The translations under genes and the position numbers were made by a program. A stretch of 40,833 nt of DNA. Source: a virus. How positions within the stretch are numbered: position 1 is the first letter of the stretch; each line of letters opens with the position of its first letter. The DNA is taken from IMG/VR virus record IMGVR_UViG_3300007609_001205, positions 1-40,833 of that record; one strand, 5' to 3'. Below the pieces are notes generated by a model. The model did no database searches, had not been told where the DNA came from, and worked only from the letters and a program-made list of their open reading frames with translations. Positions 34,193 to 40,833 of this stretch are shown piece by piece.

Positions 34193-34711
34193 ATGGAAGA
34201 ACTAAATGAAATAGATATCAAACGCCTAAAATCATTCTTAGAAACATGGGAAATGAAAATAGATGGCGAAAGAGTAAGTAAGGCAATAGACATACCGGAG
34301 GAAATGAAAATCGAATATGATGATGATACCAAAGAAGAAACCAAAAACCTGATACTTATGTTAATCGAATCAGGAAAAAAGGGTATAAACGTACATATGG
34401 ATCACACGAACATATCAATCGAAATAATCCACCAAAGCAATAGCCAAACCAACCCAATCCATCATAACACAAACATAATAATCATAAAGGGGGACGGTAT
34501 AGAACTTGGTACGGATTCAATTTTAAATTCATATTTCAATACCAAAATAAAATATGAGTCTTTATATGATGAAATATATGATAAAGCATATAGTATAGAA
34601 TCGGAAAGGCGTATAAAGAAGTCTAAACGTATATTCAAAGAGATTGCAATCAACACCGGACTCAATCGAAATATGAACCTAAATGAATTACTGAAGGATA
34701 AAAATACCTAA
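34193..34711 (+). CDS. Unknown protein preceding the polymerase fragment
   Basis: 172 residues from the ATG at 34193 (MEELNEIDIKRLKSFLETWE); a TTG 15 nt upstream is less likely. The N-terminal half is helical and acidic. The middle (HQSNSQTNPIHHNTNIIIIK) is beta-like. A basic helical C terminus (SERRIKKSKRIFKEIA) follows. It is not the missing N-terminal part of the polymerase: no exonuclease motif or DxxSLYP motif is seen. It opens the plus-strand block inside the capsid cluster. Confidence 0.65.
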   Translation: MEELNEIDIKRLKSFLETWEMKIDGERVSKAIDIPEEMKIEYDDDTKEETKNLILMLIESGKKGINVHMDHTNISIEIIHQSNSQTNPIHHNTNIIIIKGDGIELGTDSILNSYFNTKIKYESLYDEIYDKAYSIESERRIKKSKRIFKEIAINTGLNRNMNLNELLKDKNT

Positions 34712-34739
34712 CTATTTGAAAAAGAACCATATAATACGT

Positions 34740-36185
34740 ATGACAAAAGAAGAGAAAACAGAAAAATTAAAGAAATTAAGAGCCAGAGCATCCGAACTAA
34801 AAAAAGATGTTGATTATTACAATGCAATGCAATTGGCACTTAAACTTGTATTGAATGGATCATATGGTGCATTGGCAACACCATACTTCATATTATTCAG
34901 TGAACACGTGGCGGGGAGTATTACTGCACAAGGTAGGGAACTCACAAAACGGATGGATACTGACAATGAAGAGTATTGGTTCAATTTATGGCATAATGAC
35001 TTCGAACTACATAGTAGAATGGGTCTCAAAAATGCTAAAAGAATTCCAGATACAGAAAAAGTATCAATATACGCAGACACAGATTCACTATTTGTTTCAT
35101 TTGAACCGGTCATAAACCACTGTCAGTGGAAAAATAATTTCATAGACCCGACCCGAATGGAAAATATCACACACAAGGTTCTTATATTAGAACATCGCCA
35201 GAAAACGATTGTCAAGAACCCAAATATAAAATCCATTCATATAGATGATCTAGAAAATTTTGAAAAAATGGACATTACCAATATTCTCAAAGAAATACAG
35301 AATGGTGGTTATGAACGATTTGTCATAGATGGTGCATTTGTGAAAGATAGAACATTCAATGATAAAATACTCCCATTGATAAATGGAACCATATATTGGA
35401 ATTGGTCGTGTGAATTGGATTTCATCCAAGGATTTGACCATTTCAGATATGCACAATACTTCAAAGATTGTCTGGATACATATGCAAGTGAATATGGCGT
35501 AAAGAACAAAGAAGATTTCGAACTTGAAAGAATATCAGAATCCATTGTAAATATAGCCAAAAAGAAATACATCCAACATATATTATTCGAAGACGGAATC
35601 GATTACGAAAGACTTAATTATATCTTCCCAAAAGGTGTTGAACTTGTAAGGTCATCCACCCCATTGTTTGCAAGGGAGAAGATTATTGATATCGTTAAGT
35701 ATATTTTCTCACATCCGGATGATTTTAATATCAAAACCCTTCTCAAATTGGTCAAGGATCTCAGACGAGAATTTGAGATGGCAGACATGAATGAAATATC
35801 TATGCAGTCATCCGTTAATAAGTATGAAGAAAAAGTGATAGAAGATAAAGACAGACTCCTATTTGTCAGTGGGGCACACTTTGCAGTTAAGGCTGCAGCC
35901 CACCACAACCACTTATTACACAAGAAGAAAGAATTACAAGCAAAGTATGAATTCTTGAAATCGGGTATGAAGATAAAATACTATTATTGCAAGAATAACA
36001 GAACTGCACCAATATTTGCATTCCAACGTGGTTCCTACCCATTGGAGTTAGCACCAGAAATTGACTACGATACACAATTCCAAAAATGTATCTTATCACC
36101 CATAAATGCAATCATTGAACCACTTGGGATGCCGGAGATAACCAAAAGACTTACTGTGGTCATGGACATATTCTCTAAATTTTAA
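34740..36185 (+). CDS. 43: DNA polymerase family B, C-terminal fragment (gp43-like)
   Basis: 481 residues from the ATG at 34740 (an in-frame TTG lies at 34716). Motif B KLVLNGSYGAL and motif C IYADTDSLFVSF, the second metal-binding aspartates of family B polymerases, are both present, followed by a thumb region ending MPEITKRLTVVMDIFSKF. The exonuclease domain and motif A (DxxSLYP) are absent: an in-frame stop lies at 34692-34694, and the upstream gene is unrelated. The protein therefore starts inside the fingers and can work only together with an N-terminal half encoded elsewhere. Split gp43 genes are known in some T4-like phages. The location, between portal and protease genes, is not the usual one. 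Confidence 0.9.
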   Translation: MTKEEKTEKLKKLRARASELKKDVDYYNAMQLALKLVLNGSYGALATPYFILFSEHVAGSITAQGRELTKRMDTDNEEYWFNLWHNDFELHSRMGLKNAKRIPDTEKVSIYADTDSLFVSFEPVINHCQWKNNFIDPTRMENITHKVLILEHRQKTIVKNPNIKSIHIDDLENFEKMDITNILKEIQNGGYERFVIDGAFVKDRTFNDKILPLINGTIYWNWSCELDFIQGFDHFRYAQYFKDCLDTYASEYGVKNKEDFELERISESIVNIAKKKYIQHILFEDGIDYERLNYIFPKGVELVRSSTPLFAREKIIDIVKYIFSHPDDFNIKTLLKLVKDLRREFEMADMNEISMQSSVNKYEEKVIEDKDRLLFVSGAHFAVKAAAHHNHLLHKKKELQAKYEFLKSGMKIKYYYCKNNRTAPIFAFQRGSYPLELAPEIDYDTQFQKCILSPINAIIEPLGMPEITKRLTVVMDIFSKF

Positions 36186-36235
36186 AGGAAACTACACAAA
36201 GTTGATATATATGTTTAAAATACCAGTAGTTATTT

Positions 36236-36616
36236 ATGATATTGACCAGAGAAGTAGACATTAAGATAAACCAATCCAATTATCAATATTTTGATGATAT
36301 GGGTTATGAGATATGTATTGGTCAAATAATAACAATACCCATAGAATTATTATCAAAAGGATCACACCAAAAGTTAAAATGTAAGTGTGACGGTTGTGGC
36401 ATAATGAAAGATGTAATATTCAAAAATTATGTAAATTATGATAATAAATGGGGATATTACTATTGCAGAAAGTGTTCTGAATCTAAGAGGAAAGCAACCC
36501 TCAAAGAGAATTATGGGGTAGAATACCCACTTCAGAATGAAGAAATATATCACAAAATGAAATCCACTTTAAAGAAAAAAAGATACACACGAAATGAAAA
36601 AGTTGATAATAAATAA
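36236..36616 (+). CDS. Homing-endonuclease remnant with zinc finger and one YGV repeat
   Basis: 126 residues. A Cys cluster (CKCDGCG and CRKCSE), a likely zinc finger, is followed by one repeat, LKENYGVEYPLQNEEIYHKM, of the same type as the repeats in the large endonuclease at 28069-29976. No nuclease core follows: the protein stops after KKKRYTRNEKVDNK. It therefore looks like a truncated mobile endonuclease, or a small DNA-binding regulator derived from one. It lies 50 nt after the polymerase fragment and overlaps the next gene by 23 nt. Confidence 0.7.
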   Translation: MILTREVDIKINQSNYQYFDDMGYEICIGQIITIPIELLSKGSHQKLKCKCDGCGIMKDVIFKNYVNYDNKWGYYYCRKCSESKRKATLKENYGVEYPLQNEEIYHKMKSTLKKKRYTRNEKVDNK

Positions 36617-37322
36617 TAAAGAAGAAGATAGCCAAACTGTAGTTCTATCCGAACAAGATGCACAAGAAGAACTTATAAAAATGGGATTCCCGACATTCAT
36701 AAAAGAATATGACATAGATGATCAATTCATAAAAGACAATGTGGCATTAATCAACCCAAGTGATGTTTGGTTAGCAATCATAGAAGGCCTCCCAATTACT
36801 CAAGACCTTCTCGAATTCTTCTTAGATAAGAAAGTAATCAAAAAAGAATGCATAAGTGACCTCTCTATGTCGATATACTCTAAATTGGGTGATGGATTCA
36901 TCGATAAGTATAAAGAATACATAAATTGGACAAAGATGGTAACATATTTAGCATCTATTGAAAAATTGGACATTGAAAACTACTATGATATAATAGAAGA
37001 AAAGGGACTGTGGAATATAATATCATCAACTGAATTGCCTATTGATTTCATAAGAGAACACAAAGGTAAATTAAAATGGAATGTGTTACTGGCAACAAAC
37101 CACTTCACCGAAGAAGAATTGGAAGAATTCAGTGATCATATACCAAACAATACATATACAGGAAACCAAACAGTTGGAAGTTTCGACACTGAACTTTTCA
37201 AAGAAGAGTTGAAAAATAAAGGTATAAACATATATATGGGTGATTACACAGATGAAAAGACTGAACAACTTACACCAGATGAAATATCAAAGATAAAGAA
37301 TATGTTAAAAGTATTGAAATGA
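36594..37322 (+). CDS. Helical repeat protein of phage/giant-virus type
   Basis: 242 residues, acidic and helical. Repeats of the pattern [LP]-x-x-x-[FY]-[IL]-x-x-x-x-x-x-[IL]-x-W are visible (DGFIDKYKEYINWTKMV, DFIREHKGKLKWNVLL, with TEEELEEFSDHI after it). This F-I-x(n)-W repeat is common in large phages and giant viruses but has no assigned function. The start overlaps the endonuclease remnant by 23 nt, and the stop overlaps the next start (ATGA), so it is part of the inserted plus-strand block. Confidence 0.65.
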   Translation: MKKLIINNKEEDSQTVVLSEQDAQEELIKMGFPTFIKEYDIDDQFIKDNVALINPSDVWLAIIEGLPITQDLLEFFLDKKVIKKECISDLSMSIYSKLGDGFIDKYKEYINWTKMVTYLASIEKLDIENYYDIIEEKGLWNIISSTELPIDFIREHKGKLKWNVLLATNHFTEEELEEFSDHIPNNTYTGNQTVGSFDTELFKEELKNKGINIYMGDYTDEKTEQLTPDEISKIKNMLKVLK

Positions 37323-37762
37323 CATCAAAAATCAAAGTAGATAGACACATACGTGAGTTCGAAAAAATGCTAGACATCTATTCATCCTACAAAGGTTGTC
37401 TAAGAACACTTAAATTAAACTCCATACTTGGCAAAAAATCTAAATTCACCATAGAGGAGATGAACCCAAGAATGACCATTGATCTGAATAATAGTAATGG
37501 TAATTCCATATTAACCTCATCCGATTACCAAACATCTTCCGTATTCACAATAAAAAACTTATCATTTATTATCAGTGATGACCTATATGTTGATGAAATT
37601 GAGTTAAAATATGACATTATTAATAAAGAATTATTAAACAGAGTCATCGAAAATTCAAATGACATTAAAATATCTCTTAAAGTATCATATAATGGTCTAA
37701 CCAAAGAACAACAAGTTGCAGGGTTTTACCTTGAGTTGAGTGATTTGATTCTCAACGATTAA
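37319..37762 (+). CDS. Unknown protein closing the plus-strand block
   Basis: 147 residues. The N-terminal helix (VDRHIREFEKMLDIYSSYKG) is basic. The rest is beta-rich (MTIDLNNSNGNSILTSSDYQ, FIISDDLYVDEIELKYDI). No domain recognised. It is coupled to the gene upstream by ATGA. Its stop codon overlaps the stop codon of the convergent portal gene by 4 nt, so the insertion boundary is tight and leaves no room for a terminator. Confidence 0.65.
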   Translation: MTSKIKVDRHIREFEKMLDIYSSYKGCLRTLKLNSILGKKSKFTIEEMNPRMTIDLNNSNGNSILTSSDYQTSSVFTIKNLSFIISDDLYVDEIELKYDIINKELLNRVIENSNDIKISLKVSYNGLTKEQQVAGFYLELSDLILND

Positions 37763-39492
37763 AATTCAAATTCATCACCGCCACCGACACCACCTTCATC
37801 TGGACCACCTTCATCACCACCAATATCTGGACCACCTTCATCACCACCACCGAAGTCGTCACCGCCACCAAAGTCGTCACCGCCACCAAAGTCGTCACCG
37901 CCACCAAAGTCGCCGCCACCGCCACCGCCACCGGCACCGGCACCACCCTCCATACCTTCAGCACTACCGGCACCATTAGGATCTCTTTCCCAATACCGTC
38001 TATTTTCTTCTTTGTCCTCAGGAGATAATTTAAGAATGTGATCGACTAGATAATCAATGTGAAAATATGGACTACCATCGGGTTTAACAACACCCGTCAT
38101 TGTTTGAAGTATCTCAGCCTTTTTTGCAAGGTTACCCAATTTTTTCCACTCCTCAAATAATTGATTCGATAAGAAATCGATATCCATCTGATTCATGATC
38201 TTTTGGTCTTCTTTCAATTCAGGGAACTCAACCAACATCTGCAGTTTCAATGGTTTAACAATAAGTTCTTTGAAGATTGCTCTTTGTCTTTGTATGAAAC
38301 TAGAAAATTCTGCCTCATCTCTTGTTATCTCAGCAGCATCAGTGAATACATTACCACCACCATTCTCATCTTGAAAACGCAACATAGGAATCTTAGAAGC
38401 CCTTTTCAATATGTTAAAGAACCATTTAAGTATATTATCCTCATTCAAATCATGACCTTGTGGTGATACAATCTCCATACTCGGCTGACCAGCATCCCCC
38501 TCAGGAAACCAAAACTGCTTATTATATGGTAAATGTTTATGCCCATTTATACTCAATGTACCCATAGAATCATCCCACTCTACCTCTTCTGAATAATCTT
38601 GTATCAGTTGTCCAATTTGTTCTTCGGCTCTCTGACGACCCAGGCCCTTTGTTGGGATAACAAATTTCTGATAAAGTGTTGCATTTATCATATTGAACAT
38701 TATCTTGGTCTGTTCAATAATCTTCAATTGGTTATATGGCTTTATAAGACCTTCAACATAAGAAGTTTCTGAATAATCATTCTGTGATGAATATGAAATA
38801 AATACCATCTGAGAATCTAAGAAAATTCTTCTCAATTGTGGATCTTCCGGATACTGTATCCACAAATGACCAATATTTGGTTCATATGCAGGTACAATTG
38901 TCTGTGGTTCAAGTCTATTGAAACTTATAATATTCTTGTTCTTATCATCCCAAACAATCTCCATTGCAATGTGTCCATCTATAAGGAAATCTCTCATTAA
39001 GTTCCAAGCAGATATCGAGTCAGAGAACCCATAAGTGTTATAAATCGTATCAAAATATTCCAAATACTTATCTCTTACCTCTTGTGGGTAATCATTGGAT
39101 ATATGTGAAGCATTACAGAAATCCTTATCTGAATAAACAATTGCCTCATCACATACTGTTGAAACGAAATCACGAATCTCATCTTTAATAGAATATTCTC
39201 TGAGAATCCTTCTCTTATCTGCATAACTTCTATCAAGGTATGGTATTGACTTCTGTGATAAAACACTGGCAACTGCCTTCCTCGAAAAGAAATCATACAT
39301 TGAATTACCTTCAACTGAATGTGGGTCTTCATTGATATTCACACCAACTGTGTTACGCATGATCATATCATCATAATTCATACCCCAATTGGAAAGGTTT
39401 CTCAATATTCTTGAAAATAAACCTCGGTTCTCCACTGCCGAGTTCGCAAAAGAAAATTGATCTTGATTATTATTCGGATTATAACTAGCCAT
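37759..39492 (-). CDS. 20: Portal vertex protein, T4 gp20-like
   Basis: 577 residues from the ATG at 39492 (MASYNPNNNQDQFSF). The frame is open to 39549, but that part is antisense-frame shadow of the HTH gene, whose stop lies 4 nt before this ATG. The gp20-type body is seen in DEIRDFVSTVCDEAIVYSD, LMRDFLIDGHIAMEIVWDD, the clip/stem region KFVIPTKGLGRQRAEEQIG, and the long-helix and crown region PMLRFQDENGGGNVFTDAAE. The last 75 residues are Gly/Asp-rich repeats (GGGDDF repeated four times), unusual for gp20 and probably flexible. It makes the dodecameric ring for DNA entry and exit. Confidence 0.92.
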   Translation of the reverse strand: MASYNPNNNQDQFSFANSAVENRGLFSRILRNLSNWGMNYDDMIMRNTVGVNINEDPHSVEGNSMYDFFSRKAVASVLSQKSIPYLDRSYADKRRILREYSIKDEIRDFVSTVCDEAIVYSDKDFCNASHISNDYPQEVRDKYLEYFDTIYNTYGFSDSISAWNLMRDFLIDGHIAMEIVWDDKNKNIISFNRLEPQTIVPAYEPNIGHLWIQYPEDPQLRRIFLDSQMVFISYSSQNDYSETSYVEGLIKPYNQLKIIEQTKIMFNMINATLYQKFVIPTKGLGRQRAEEQIGQLIQDYSEEVEWDDSMGTLSINGHKHLPYNKQFWFPEGDAGQPSMEIVSPQGHDLNEDNILKWFFNILKRASKIPMLRFQDENGGGNVFTDAAEITRDEAEFSSFIQRQRAIFKELIVKPLKLQMLVEFPELKEDQKIMNQMDIDFLSNQLFEEWKKLGNLAKKAEILQTMTGVVKPDGSPYFHIDYLVDHILKLSPEDKEENRRYWERDPNGAGSAEGMEGGAGAGGGGGGGDFGGGDDFGGGDDFGGGDDFGGGDEGGPDIGGDEGGPDEGGVGGGDEFEF

Positions 39493-39496
39493 AATA

Positions 39497-39631
39497 TTAC
39501 TTCTTTTTTTTATCCAAGTATATATACCTACCTGATGGCGTTTTTTCAACGTTGATCAAACCCTTCTTTACCCAATTGGATAAAGTTCTTCTTGTAATAT
39601 TGTATTTTTCCATTACTTCTTTAGCTTTCAT
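39497..39631 (-). CDS. 44-residue MerR-like helix-turn-helix protein
   Basis: Start ATG at 39631, stop TAA at 39497. The sequence has AKEVMEKYNITRRTLSNWVK followed by KGLINVEKTPSGRYIYLD, the winged helix-turn-helix of MerR/IS607-type N-terminal domains: recognition helix RRTLSNW and wing TPSGRYIY. No effector or dimerisation domain follows. Its stop is 4 nt upstream of the portal start, and TTTAATATATA ends 6 nt before its own ATG. It may regulate the portal or late operon, or be a relic of a transposon-type regulator. Confidence 0.75.
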   Translation of the reverse strand: MKAKEVMEKYNITRRTLSNWVKKGLINVEKTPSGRYIYLDKKKK

Positions 39632-39637
39632 CAATCC

Positions 39638-39648
39638 TATATATTAAA
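39638..39648 (-). promoter_or_regulatory. TTTAATATATA element before HTH-portal operon
   Basis: An exact copy of the recurring motif ends 6 nt before the ATG of the HTH gene and so would drive the HTH-portal operon. See also the copies at 1065-1075 and 2203-2213 on the minus strand, each just upstream of a gene. Confidence 0.45.
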
Positions 39649-39678
39649 AGTGGGTTTCCTCTTTTTCTATATTTTTCA

Positions 39679-40119
39679 TCATATATCCCTTTTCCTTATT
39701 CTACTCACACTCCCAACCAATCTATATACGTAATCATCAGGTAACCACTTTTGTAAAAATGCCCGATTTACCCTGGATCTTTTATTTGACACTTTATGGT
39801 CCATCGGTTCTTCATTTGTTGGTATGTGTTCGATAGACATGAATGAAACATCCCTTTCTTTCAAAAATTCAACTGTTATCTCAGATATGGTTGCAAGAAC
39901 ATTATAAACATCGTTATTACCAACCATTTCATAATTACCATCAATGGTTATAAAATTTCTGTGCCAAGTTTCTCTAATATACATGAATTCAACTTTATAG
40001 ACAATATCATTCTTTGTTGTGAATGTATATTCAACATATCTTAACCCATCCTTGACCAATACATATGGGTAAATTGTATAATCTGTGAAAAGTTCGTTTA
40101 TGGTCTTTATATACTTCAT
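39679..40119 (-). CDS. Unknown protein with leader motif
   Basis: 146 residues from the ATG at 40119 (MKYIKTINELFTDYTIYPY); a longer frame to 40149 overlaps the upstream gene. The leader has I-N-E at residues 7-9. The body is alpha/beta, with LRYVEYTFTTKNDIVYKVEF strands, a helix VYNVLATISEITVEFLKERD and a basic C terminus with RVNRAFLQKWL. This arrangement recurs among unassigned large-phage proteins. TAATATATATATG lies just upstream of the start. No function known. Confidence 0.68.
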   Translation of the reverse strand: MKYIKTINELFTDYTIYPYVLVKDGLRYVEYTFTTKNDIVYKVEFMYIRETWHRNFITIDGNYEMVGNNDVYNVLATISEITVEFLKERDVSFMSIEHIPTNEEPMDHKVSNKRSRVNRAFLQKWLPDDYVYRLVGSVSRIRKRDI

Positions 40120-40135
40120 ATACATATATATATTA

Positions 40136-40831
40136 CTATGGGCGACCATATTTGGAATAACTTTTCTGTAACCTCTTTATATGACCACCCAATGCATCAT
40201 ATTTTTCATTTATACCATTCTCAATATCATAGAAATCACTTAGAACAGTTTGTATGATCTCACGATGCCTCTGTTCCTTTGTCTCTATTTTCTTCTTCCA
40301 AGTATCCATCAACTTATTTGGGTCATATTTATTCGTAGGGAACGAAGAATACAAGAACCTTGGAAGAATTTCAAGGTTAATCCGGTGAATACGGTCAATC
40401 TGTGCAACATTATACTCCTGTATCGAATATTCGAAACCTATCTTCAATAATTCAGAATACATGCCTCTGAAATTCACCTTTATTATTTCGTTTTCTTCAA
40501 TATTCTTTTCCGTTATGAATGGGTCAAATATCTTAGGTCTTAACTCCAATGGGATGAAATTAAAATTCACACCCATTATTATTATCATATTACCCATCTT
40601 TCTATAATCACAGCAGAATATTGGTGAATACCTCATCCAATTAGAATCATCCCTATAAACAAGATGGTAGAAACCACCGACCGTGATATCTTCTTTATTA
40701 ACACTCTCACACTCATTGGTAGATTTCCCATATAGATCATACATATACTCAGTATTGTTCTTGTAGTAATCCACAATATCAGTACCGAACACCTTTTGAC
40801 TCAATTTAACTCTTTCCATAAGAGGTCCCAT
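40136..40831 (-). CDS. Unknown phage protein, possibly cut by window edge
   Basis: 231 residues from the ATG at 40831, only two bases inside the window, so the true start may lie beyond the edge. The sequence has TVGGFYHLVYRDDSNWMRYSP and GVNFNFIPLELRPKIFDPF, a pattern of aromatic strands and the N-x-x-x-P-x-x-x-R turn, then a helical C terminus (LMDTWKKKIETKEQRHREII) ending basic. It lies upstream of portal in the structural cluster, so a head, neck or tail role is plausible. No family recognised. Confidence 0.7.
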   Translation of the reverse strand: MGPLMERVKLSQKVFGTDIVDYYKNNTEYMYDLYGKSTNECESVNKEDITVGGFYHLVYRDDSNWMRYSPIFCCDYRKMGNMIIIMGVNFNFIPLELRPKIFDPFITEKNIEENEIIKVNFRGMYSELLKIGFEYSIQEYNVAQIDRIHRINLEILPRFLYSSFPTNKYDPNKLMDTWKKKIETKEQRHREIIQTVLSDFYDIENGINEKYDALGGHIKRLQKSYSKYGRP

Positions 40832-40833
40832 AT

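Overview
The window is a 40.8 kb piece of a large, AT-rich double-stranded DNA phage with a T4-like (contractile-tail) structural core. Its hallmark genes are a gp20-like portal, a fused gp21-like prohead protease and scaffold, a gp23-like major capsid protein, a baseplate protein of the T4 family, and half of a family B DNA polymerase. The host is probably a member of the Bacteroidota. Almost no start codon is preceded by a Shine-Dalgarno sequence. One protein ends in a DUF6576-like tail common in Bacteroidota. Fibre proteins carry collagen-like, BspA/DUF285-like and YadA-head-like repeats. The phage tmRNA resumes on a GGC glycine codon, as Bacteroidota tmRNAs do. Host assignment is an inference.

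Layout. Positions 44-10791 (minus strand): accessory and nucleic-acid genes. These are a tail-anchored protein with a tiny lipoprotein, GreA, two Nudix hydrolases, membrane proteins, an RlaP-like nucleotidyltransferase, a DUF6011-like zinc protein, a UVR-motif protein and a RuvC-fold nuclease, followed by a tightly overlapping three-gene set of large, probably virion-internal proteins. Positions 10886-12837: small genes on alternating strands. Positions 12937-17098 (minus): two fibre-like proteins, a DUF1617-like protein and a DNA methyltransferase. Positions 17133-23195 (plus): baseplate protein, a long collagen/YadA-like fibre and a BspA-like repeat protein. Positions 23214-24738 (minus): a NADAR-domain protein and a tmRNA. 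Positions 24812-26349 (plus): AAA+ ATPase and a partner. Positions 26338-34069 (minus): M20-type peptidase, large homing endonuclease, major capsid protein and protease-scaffold. Positions 34193-37762 (plus): an inserted block with the C-terminal half of a DNA polymerase and a homing-endonuclease remnant. Positions 37759-40833 (minus): portal, a 44-residue helix-turn-helix protein, and two unknowns.

The most unusual themes are these. (1) A phage tmRNA has a well-supported pseudoknot but encodes a tag of about 30 residues ending ELELV instead of the usual ALAA. (2) At least ten proteins, from Dps-like and ankyrin proteins to an M20 peptidase, begin with a short aromatic/basic leader ending in [I/L/F]-x-E. 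This looks like the T4 capsid-targeting sequence and gp21 cleavage site, and suggests a large packaged, co-injected protein set. (3) The scaffold domain is built of about eleven 14-residue repeats, each with its own candidate prohead-protease site. (4) The DNA polymerase is split and has moved, with a homing-endonuclease remnant, into the capsid cluster. (5) A plus-strand terminator sits in a region where every gene is on the minus strand, implying an unannotated RNA. (6) A repeated TTTAATATATA motif lies just upstream of many genes and of the tmRNA, and is a candidate late promoter.
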